From Pedobacter sp. (GTDB taxonomy: Bacteria; Bacteroidota; Bacteroidia; Sphingobacteriales; Sphingobacteriaceae): 5,341 nt of DNA. The position numbers and the translations under genes are program-made. The stretch covers positions 1 through 5,341 of the forward strand of contig JASLGV010000415.1 of NCBI GenBank assembly GCA_030149995.1. The letters run 5' to 3'. Shown piece after piece: positions 1 through 5,341 of this stretch (positions are counted from its first letter, which is position 1; each line of letters starts with the position of its first letter). The notes under the pieces are model-generated. The model worked only from the letters and a program-made list of their open reading frames with translations, ran no database searches and was not told where the DNA came from.

Positions 1-1299
1 GATGTTGCCTTTGCAGATGCAGCCGCAGCAGAAAAATTAATTCAGGGTGTTTACGATGGTATGTATAATGATTATCACATCATGGATTTTATGACCAATG
101 GTGATGTGATCGCTGATAACTGTTATGCAGGTGGAGATAATCCAAACAACATCCAGCTCGATCTGTTTACGGTAATCAATACCAACGACAATATCAAAAG
201 AGACTATACTGCTCTATACAAAGACATCAAAAACTGTAACCTGGTTACAGACAACGTTCCAGGTATTAAAGATGATAAACTGGACATTAACGACAGAAGA
301 AAACAAATTCTGGCAGAAGCAAGAATCTTAAGAGCTTACATGTATTTCAATATTGTGAGGTTATGGGGAGCTGCTCCGTTGGTATTAAAAACACCAAGCA
401 CCTCAGATGAGTTCTTCCCGCCTAAAGCAACCGTTGATGCCATTTATGCGCAAATTATTGCAGACCTGGAATATGGTGCAGCCAATGCCCGCGCCACTTC
501 TGCAAACAAAGGCATTGTAACCAAAGGTGTTGCCAATGCATTGCTTGCAAAAGTTTATGCAACCAAGTCAAATCCAGATTGGAATAAAGTATTACAATAT
601 GCAGATGCCTGCATTGGTAATGGTTATTCGTTAATTGGTTACGATCAGTTATGGGATTCGCAGCATAAAAACAATTCTGAAGCCATCTGGGAAATGCAAT
701 ACGATGGATGGGGTGGTTTACATGGTAACTGGATGCCAAGCCAGCTTTTTGGTGCCGGATGGAAAAAATTCAATACCCCTACCAACGATCTGGTAAAGGC
801 TTTTGATGATGAAGGCGATGTGGTTCGTAAAAAATCGAGTATTTTTTATGATGGCATTGGATGGGACGATGATTACTGGAAAAACCCGGCTACTTACCCG
901 CATATTAATAAATACCGTGCAGACGATAAAACCGATACTTATATTTTAAGACTGGCAGATATTCTGTTGTTAAAAGCAGAAGCACAGAATGAACTAAGTG
1001 CTTCGGGATGGTCTGCTGCAAAAGATATTGTAAATACCATTCGTAACCGTGTAAGCCTGGGTGCTACACCAGCTGCCGATCAGGCAAGTATGCGTTTGGC
1101 TATCGAAAAAGAACGCCGCTTAGAGCTTGCGTTTGAAGGCCACCGCTGGTTCGATTTAGTAAGAACAAACCGTGCAATAACCGTTATGAATGCACAAAAA
1201 GACGGTACAGGCGCAAACCTGAATTATAATGTTACACCAGAAAAACTATATTGGCCTCTTCCACAGGCAGAACTCGACAGAAATCCGAATTTACGCTAA
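1..1299 (+). CDS. SusD/RagB family nutrient-binding outer-membrane lipoprotein (5' partial)
   Basis: SusD-like proteins sit on the outer face of the outer membrane as a lid on the SusC TonB-dependent porin and capture glycan oligosaccharides for import. The frame is open from base 1, giving 432 residues. The 20 residues before the first ATG at 61 (DVAFADAAAAEKLIQGVYDG) fit the family's N-terminal helix, so 61 is not the start. The missing part, judged at roughly 50-100 residues from the usual family length of about 500, should include the signal peptide and lipobox. Family hallmarks, numbered from base 1, are the TPR-type helix ILRAYMYFNIVRLWG (about 108-124), the helix with RLADILLLKAEAQNE in the C-terminal half, ERRLELAFEGHRWFDLVRT (about 370-388), and the terminal LYWPLPQAELDRNPNLR. 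The protein stops right at NPNLR, whereas many relatives continue for a few residues (typically QNPGY). The usual susC partner would lie upstream, outside the window. The bound sugar cannot be read from sequence; the downstream GH3 and GH30 suggest a beta-glucan. Confidence 0.95.
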   Translation, partial: DVAFADAAAAEKLIQGVYDGMYNDYHIMDFMTNGDVIADNCYAGGDNPNNIQLDLFTVINTNDNIKRDYTALYKDIKNCNLVTDNVPGIKDDKLDINDRRKQILAEARILRAYMYFNIVRLWGAAPLVLKTPSTSDEFFPPKATVDAIYAQIIADLEYGAANARATSANKGIVTKGVANALLAKVYATKSNPDWNKVLQYADACIGNGYSLIGYDQLWDSQHKNNSEAIWEMQYDGWGGLHGNWMPSQLFGAGWKKFNTPTNDLVKAFDDEGDVVRKKSSIFYDGIGWDDDYWKNPATYPHINKYRADDKTDTYILRLADILLLKAEAQNELSASGWSAAKDIVNTIRNRVSLGATPAADQASMRLAIEKERRLELAFEGHRWFDLVRTNRAITVMNAQKDGTGANLNYNVTPEKLYWPLPQAELDRNPNLR

Positions 1300-1310
1300 T
1301 TAATCATACC

Positions 1311-1338
1311 AAGCAAAGGCAGCAGGCTGCCTTTGCTT
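1311..1338 (+). terminator. Intergenic hairpin between susD and GH3 (weak terminator or processing element)
   Basis: A perfect 12-bp inverted repeat (AAGCAAAGGCAG / CTGCCTTTGCTT) surrounds a 4-nt CAGG loop, starting 12 nt after the susD stop codon. It is followed by CTTAAACC rather than a run of T, so it is a poor intrinsic terminator. In the 56-nt gap inside an apparent operon, a stem like this could cause partial termination or protect the susD 3' end, keeping susC/D transcripts above those of the enzymes. The structure is seen directly; the role is inference. Confidence 0.6.
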
Positions 1339-1355
1339 CTTAAACCATTCCCTTC

Positions 1356-3656
1356 ATGTTATTTAAAAAAACCCTTTTAACACTGCTCTCTGCAGGTAGC
1401 TTGGTTGCGGTACACGCACAAAGTAACAATCAAGCTAAAATTGAGCAATTGCTTGCAAAAATGACCCTCGAAGAAAAAGTTGGTCAGATGGCACAAATCA
1501 CACTGGATGTTATTGGAAAAGGTAAAAATCGTTTTGAAAGTGATGAACCCTTTAGCCTTGACAAAACAGCCATGGAAAAAGCACTTGTTCAATACCATGT
1601 AGGCTCTGTGTTAAACACCTCAAACAATCGGGCCCGCACCCCTCAGGTCTGGTACAACATTATTAACGAAATACAGGATGTTGCCATTAAAAAAGGCAGA
1701 AACAAAATTCCTGTTATTTACGGAGTTGATGAAGTACACGGAGCCACCTATACGGCTGGTGCAACAATGTTTCCGCAACAAATCGGACAAGCGGCAACAT
1801 TTAACCGGGCTTTGGTTAAAACAGGTGCTTCCATTACCGCGTACGAAACCAGGGCAAGTTCAATTCCATGGAATTTTGCGCCCATTTTGGATTTAGGTGC
1901 CGATCCGCGCTTTCCACGCCAGTGGGAAACATTTGGAGAAGATCCTTTCCTGGTAACGGAATTGGGTTTAGCAGCCGTTAAAGGCTATGAAGGCGATGAT
2001 AAAAATGTTGCCAATCCTTACAAAGTAGCCACCTCTCTTAAACACTTTTTAGGCTACCAGGTACCTGTTACGGGAAAAGACAGAACCCCTGCCTTTATTT
2101 CAGATCAGGCATTGAGAGAATATCACCTGCCTCCTTTTGAAGCAGCTGTAAAAGCAGGTGCACACACTGTAATGATTAACTCCGGCATCATAAACGGTGT
2201 TCCTGTACACTCGAATTACAACATTGTAACCAAACTATTAAAAGAAGAACTTGGATTTAAAGGTCTGGTGGTTACCGACTGGGGCGATATTGAAAACCTT
2301 TACAAAAGAGACCGCATTGCTAAAGATGACAAAGAAGCCATTATGCTGGCCATTAATGCAGGTATTGATATGAGCATGATTGCTTATAACTATGAAGTAT
2401 TTTGTGATAACCTGGTTGCTCTTGTAAAAGAAGGTAAAGTAAAACAATCGAGAATAGACGACGCCGTACGCCGTATTTTAATGGTGAAATTTGCTACAGG
2501 TCTGTTCGAAAAACCAGCGACCAACCCTAAAGACTATCCTAAATTTGCGAGCAAAGAATTCCAGAAAGAATCTTACAACACCGCCGCAGAATCTATTACC
2601 CTTTTAAAAAACAACAATAATATTTTACCACTTAAAAAAGGTATTAAATTATTAGTAACCGGTCCTAATGCCAATTCTATGCGTACTTTAAACGGTGCCT
2701 GGACATACAGCTGGCAAGGTGAAAAAGTAGAAGAATTTGCAAAAGATTACAACAGCATTTTAAAAGCACTTCAAAATAAAAATGGTGCGGCTAACATCAC
2801 CTACGTACCAGGTGTAAGCTATAAAATGGATGGTAAATATTTTGAAGATTTTGCCGATAAATTAGACGAAGCGGTTGCTGCTGCACAGCAGGCAGATGCC
2901 GTAATCTTATGCCTGGGCGAAAATACATATACAGAATCTCCGGGTAACCTGAGCGACTTATATATTTCTGACTTTCAAACTGAACTGGCTAAAAAAATTG
3001 CCGCAACAGGTAAACCTGTTATATTGATTTTAAATGAAGGCAGGCCAAGAATCATCAGCAAATTTGAAAAAAATATGCAGGCGGTGGTACAAACCTATTT
3101 ACCAGGCAACTATGGTGGCGATGCACTTGCTGATATTCTTTTCGGTGATGTAAACCCATCGGGTAAATTACCATATACTTACCCTCAGTTCCCTAATGCC
3201 CTTTTTACCTACTACCACAAGCCTTCTGAAGCACGCGAAACAGTTGAAGGTGTTTACAATTACGACTCAGATTTTAATCCACAGTATGTATTTGGACAAG
3301 GCTTAAGCTATACAACTTTTAAATACAGCAACCTTAAACTGAGCAGCAATACATTAAAGGCCGGCGAGCGTTTAGACATTTCTGTTGAGGTAAGCAATAC
3401 CGGAAATTTAGCAGGTAAAGAAAGTGTATTGTTGTTTAGTTCAGATCTGTATGCAAGCATCATTACCCCAGATGTAAAACGTTTACGTGGATTTGAAAAA
3501 ATTGATTTAAAACCTGGTGAAACCAAAACGGTAAAATTTACCCTGCGTGCCGAAGACCTGGCCGTTGTGAATCTTGAAGGTAAAAAAGTAACAGAAGCCG
3601 GAGAATTCAGAATTCAGATCGGAGATCAAAAAATCAATTTTAACTATATAGACTAA
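1356..3656 (+). CDS. Secreted glycoside hydrolase family 3 beta-glucosidase
   Basis: GH3 enzymes of this type remove terminal beta-linked glucose from oligosaccharides by a retaining mechanism. The 766-residue length is normal for the three-domain form. The ATG at 1356 gives a signal peptide: KK at 4-5, a hydrophobic core at 6-19, and likely cleavage after VHA (residue 21), leaving an N-terminal Gln. There is no lipobox, so the product is probably soluble and periplasmic. The TIM-barrel domain (about 25-385) shows MTLEEKVGQMAQ (36-47), VDEVHGA (124-130), WETFGEDP (190-197), the KHF substrate-binding pair K229/H230, and the nucleophile motif VVTDWG with D308. The alpha/beta sandwich (about 405-615) carries LGENTYTESPGN (520-531), where E527 is the likeliest acid/base. 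This is followed by YLPGNYGGDALADILFG and PSGKLPYTYP. A fibronectin-III-like domain occupies about 660-762. No Shine-Dalgarno is visible, as is usual for Bacteroidota. The gene lies 56 nt after susD and 4 nt before the GH30 gene, so it is probably co-transcribed with them. Exact linkage preference (beta-1,6, beta-1,3 or beta-1,4) is not determined by sequence. Confidence 0.95.
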   Translation: MLFKKTLLTLLSAGSLVAVHAQSNNQAKIEQLLAKMTLEEKVGQMAQITLDVIGKGKNRFESDEPFSLDKTAMEKALVQYHVGSVLNTSNNRARTPQVWYNIINEIQDVAIKKGRNKIPVIYGVDEVHGATYTAGATMFPQQIGQAATFNRALVKTGASITAYETRASSIPWNFAPILDLGADPRFPRQWETFGEDPFLVTELGLAAVKGYEGDDKNVANPYKVATSLKHFLGYQVPVTGKDRTPAFISDQALREYHLPPFEAAVKAGAHTVMINSGIINGVPVHSNYNIVTKLLKEELGFKGLVVTDWGDIENLYKRDRIAKDDKEAIMLAINAGIDMSMIAYNYEVFCDNLVALVKEGKVKQSRIDDAVRRILMVKFATGLFEKPATNPKDYPKFASKEFQKESYNTAAESITLLKNNNNILPLKKGIKLLVTGPNANSMRTLNGAWTYSWQGEKVEEFAKDYNSILKALQNKNGAANITYVPGVSYKMDGKYFEDFADKLDEAVAAAQQADAVILCLGENTYTESPGNLSDLYISDFQTELAKKIAATGKPVILILNEGRPRIISKFEKNMQAVVQTYLPGNYGGDALADILFGDVNPSGKLPYTYPQFPNALFTYYHKPSEARETVEGVYNYDSDFNPQYVFGQGLSYTTFKYSNLKLSSNTLKAGERLDISVEVSNTGNLAGKESVLLFSSDLYASIITPDVKRLRGFEKIDLKPGETKTVKFTLRAEDLAVVNLEGKKVTEAGEFRIQIGDQKINFNYID

Positions 3657-3660
3657 TCTA

Positions 3661-5094
3661 ATGAATAAACGTTCAATATATCATTTGGCCCTTGCATGCA
3701 CAGTATTTCTTGCATCGTGCGCCTCTAAAAAACAAGCGGTAGAACCAGGTAATACCGCCAAAGGCGATGCAGCCACTGTATGGCTAACAAAAGGCGATCG
3801 TTCTGTTTTACTTCAGAAACAGGATGCCGTTGCCAGCTTTGTTAAAGATGCGGCCAACAACTACCCAACCATTCAGGTAAATCCAGACAGCTCGTTCCAA
3901 TCGATTGATGGATTTGGTTATACTTTAACCGGCGGAAGTGCAAGTTTAATCAATGGCCTGCCAGCTGCTGAGCAGGATAAACTGTTAAACGAATTATTTG
4001 GTCATTCGGAAAATGCAATTGGCACCAGTTATTTGCGTATCAGCATTGGTGCGTCAGATTTAAGTGCGCATGTATTTACCTACAATGATTTACCTGCCGG
4101 CGAAACCGACGAGCAATTAACTAAATTTTCAATTGCCGAAGAAAAGAAAGACCTGATTCCGGTCCTTAAAAAGATTGTTGCCATTAACCCGTCAATTAAA
4201 ATACTGGGCTCTCCATGGACGGCCCCAGCCTGGATGAAAGACAACAACAGTTTTATAGGTGGCCGCTTAAAACCAGCTTACTATAATGCCTATGCACGTT
4301 ACCTGGTAAAATATATTCAGGTAATGAAAGCTGAAGGTATTGTAATCGATGCCATCACGGTTCAGAATGAACCCTTACACCCGGGTAATAACCCAAGTAT
4401 GTATATGGAAGCAACCGATCAGGCTAACTTTATTAAAACAGCTTTAGGTCCGGTATTTAAAGACTCGAAAATAAAAACCAAGATTATTATTTACGATCAC
4501 AACGCTGATAAGCCTGAATATCCAATTACCATTCTGGACGATCCGGAGGCAAAAAAATACGTGGATGGTTCTGCTTTTCACTTATACGGTGGCCAAATCT
4601 CGGCTCTAAGCAAAGTACATCAGGCACATCCTGATAAACATCTATACTTTACAGAGCAATGGGTTGGTGGACCAGGAAACTTTGCCGAAGATTTAAAATG
4701 GCATGTTTCTACCTTAATTGTTGGCGCAACGCGTAACTGGAGCCGTAACGTTTTAGAGTGGAATTTAGCTGCTGATGCTAATTATGGTCCGCATACGGAT
4801 AAAGGTGGCTGTACAAGCTGCCTGGGTGCCATTACCATAGCTCCAGCTGTTACCCGTAATGTGGCCTATTACATTATCGGACATGCTTCTAAATTTGTAA
4901 CACCAGGATCGGTTAGAATTGCATCCAACATTACAGGTAACCTGCAAAATGTTGCTTTCAAAACCCCTGATAACAAAACTGTTTTAATTGTGTGCAACAA
5001 CAACAACACGGCAAGCAATTTTAATGTTCGCTATAAGAACAAAACGTTTACAACAAATCTGGATAAAGGTGCTGTAGCAACCTTTGTCTGGTAA
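3661..5094 (+). CDS. GH30 family glycosidase lipoprotein, probable endo-beta-1,6-glucanase (GH30_3-like)
   Basis: This is a retaining clan GH-A hydrolase of 477 residues, related to human glucocerebrosidase. Residues 1-20 form a lipoprotein signal ending in the lipobox LASC, with Cys20 as the lipidated residue; a short linker of about 20 residues follows. The strand region at about 38-55 pairs with the C-terminal part (about 405-477) to form the beta-sandwich typical of GH30, flanking a TIM barrel at about 75-400. Visible motifs are IDGFGYTLTGGSA (82-94), LRISIG (125-130), GSPWTAPAWMKDN (183-195), TVQNEP with acid/base E237, FHLYGG (306-311), YFTEQW with nucleophile E332, and EWNLA (366-370). 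A CxxC pair (C384, C387) follows in GGCTSCLG. The start at 3661 is 4 nt after the GH3 stop, and the signal peptide begins there; this spacing suggests translational coupling. Bacterial GH30 proteins of this build next to GH3 and SusC/D include an endo-beta-1,6-glucanase from Bacteroides thetaiotaomicron. Glucosylceramidase, the common automatic name, is less likely in a PUL. Family assignment is firm; subfamily and substrate are inferred. Confidence 0.93.
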   Translation: MNKRSIYHLALACTVFLASCASKKQAVEPGNTAKGDAATVWLTKGDRSVLLQKQDAVASFVKDAANNYPTIQVNPDSSFQSIDGFGYTLTGGSASLINGLPAAEQDKLLNELFGHSENAIGTSYLRISIGASDLSAHVFTYNDLPAGETDEQLTKFSIAEEKKDLIPVLKKIVAINPSIKILGSPWTAPAWMKDNNSFIGGRLKPAYYNAYARYLVKYIQVMKAEGIVIDAITVQNEPLHPGNNPSMYMEATDQANFIKTALGPVFKDSKIKTKIIIYDHNADKPEYPITILDDPEAKKYVDGSAFHLYGGQISALSKVHQAHPDKHLYFTEQWVGGPGNFAEDLKWHVSTLIVGATRNWSRNVLEWNLAADANYGPHTDKGGCTSCLGAITIAPAVTRNVAYYIIGHASKFVTPGSVRIASNITGNLQNVAFKTPDNKTVLIVCNNNNTASNFNVRYKNKTFTTNLDKGAVATFVW

Positions 5095-5116
5095 ATAAAT
5101 ACCACCATAAGTTTTC

Positions 5117-5156
5117 TAAACAAATAAGGCCGTATAACTACGGCCTTATTTGTTTA
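5117..5156. terminator. Perfect 18-bp bidirectional intrinsic terminator
   Basis: The left arm at 5117-5134 and right arm at 5139-5156 are perfect reverse complements around a TAAC loop. The GC core is GGCCGTA/TACGGCC, and the outer part is AT-rich, so the 3' arm reads TTATTTGTTTA on both strands and supplies a U-rich tail either way. It begins 22 nt after the GH30 stop and lies between convergent genes. It can therefore end the PUL transcript on the plus strand and the neighbouring gene's transcript on the minus strand. Confidence 0.88.
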
Positions 5157-5246
5157 AAGTATTTTTATTGAAGAAAACAGGTTATAATTTTCTAACCGGT
5201 ATTAATTGAAGATCTGTATTTCAAATCCTTTAAAATCTTTATCCGC

Positions 5247-5341
5247 TTATAAAGACTCAAAGCGTTCCCAGAAACCATCAACAGGTAAACGGGCAAAGAT
5301 ATTAACCGGTTCTTTCTTTACCGGATGTAAGAACTGTAAAC
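5247..5341 (-). CDS. C-terminal end of a probable RluA-type RNA pseudouridine synthase (partial)
   Basis: On the minus strand an open frame enters from the window edge and ends at a TAA at 5249-5247. It encodes 30 complete residues, among them LQFLHPVKKEP, then VNIFARLPVDGFWERFESL. The pattern FLHP-V-K-E-P, then a strand ending in A-x-LP, then W-x-x-F, resembles the extreme C-terminus of RluA-family pseudouridine synthases. Relatives there usually read LHPVTKEP followed by APLP and a Trp-containing helix. These cytoplasmic enzymes isomerise uridine in rRNA or tRNA. The catalytic Asp region lies outside the window, so family membership rests only on this tail. The gene converges on the GH30 gene with the bidirectional terminator between them, and it is probably a housekeeping neighbour unrelated to glycan use. 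The other two minus-strand frames here contain early stops, which supports this reading. Confidence 0.7.
   Translation of the reverse strand, partial: LQFLHPVKKEPVNIFARLPVDGFWERFESL

Noticed and set aside
455..739. Antisense open frame inside susD
   Set aside because: It lies wholly opposite a conserved gene, its His- and Leu-rich product has no recognisable domain, and it has no spacing or context of a real gene.
61..1299. ATG at 61 as the true start of the susD gene
   Set aside because: The frame is open back to base 1 with family-like sequence, and a start at 61 would lack any signal peptide or lipobox; the gene simply begins outside the window.
1300..1355. Internal promoter before the GH3 gene
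   Set aside because: A TTTG occurs only within the hairpin arm, and no TAnnTTTG -7 element at proper spacing is visible.
1678..1896. Plus-strand open frame in another frame inside the GH3 gene
   Set aside because: It overlaps the conserved GH3 barrel completely and its translation has no family features; it is a chance frame.
3603..3616. Tandem GAATTCA heptamer
   Set aside because: Two copies inside the GH3 coding sequence (EFRIQI), explained by codon use; no sign of duplication.
4765..4947. Antisense open frame inside the GH30 gene
   Set aside because: It is opposite conserved catalytic-domain sequence and its product has no recognisable features.
4996..5007. Four tandem AAC triplets
   Set aside because: They encode Asn446-449 in a surface loop of the GH30 beta-sandwich; too short to claim a functional or phase-variable repeat, and a triplet unit would not shift the frame.
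5180..5197. Small inverted repeat GGTTA / TAACC downstream of the terminator
   Set aside because: Only 5 bp with an 8-nt AT-rich loop; too weak to support as a terminator for the minus-strand gene next to the strong hairpin at 5117-5156.

Overview
This window looks like the 3' end of a polysaccharide utilisation locus (PUL) from a Bacteroidota bacterium, most likely a Sphingobacteriaceae member such as Pedobacter. That assignment rests on four observations: a SusD/RagB nutrient-binding protein, secreted glycoside hydrolases packed directly behind it, no Shine-Dalgarno sequences before the starts, and moderately AT-rich coding sequence. Genus-level placement is inference from style, not proof.

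Layout: (1) 1-1299 (+) is the 3' part of a susD-like gene whose 5' end, with its lipoprotein signal, lies outside the window. (2) 1300-1355 is a short spacer holding a perfect 12-bp hairpin with a poor T tract, a candidate weak terminator or mRNA-processing element. (3) 1356-3656 (+) encodes a complete secreted GH3 beta-glucosidase-type enzyme. (4) 3661-5094 (+), only 4 nt later, encodes a complete GH30 lipoprotein. (5) 5117-5156 is a perfect 18-bp hairpin, a probable bidirectional terminator. (6) 5247-5341 (-) is the C-terminal end of a convergent gene, probably an RluA-type pseudouridine synthase, which marks the end of the PUL. The 5157-5246 spacer holds nothing I can support.

How the genes work together (inference): the GH30 would cut a beta-glucan chain at the cell envelope, the SusD protein and an unseen SusC porin upstream would bind and import the oligosaccharides, and the periplasmic GH3 would release glucose. 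A GH30 plus GH3 pair behind SusC/D matches the known Bacteroides thetaiotaomicron locus for fungal beta-1,6-glucan, so beta-1,6-glucan (pustulan-like or yeast/fungal wall glucan) is the leading substrate hypothesis. I found no clearly novel system. The points worth a second look are the compact gene order, the intergenic hairpin, the lipoprotein sorting of the GH30 and the clipped SusD C-terminus.
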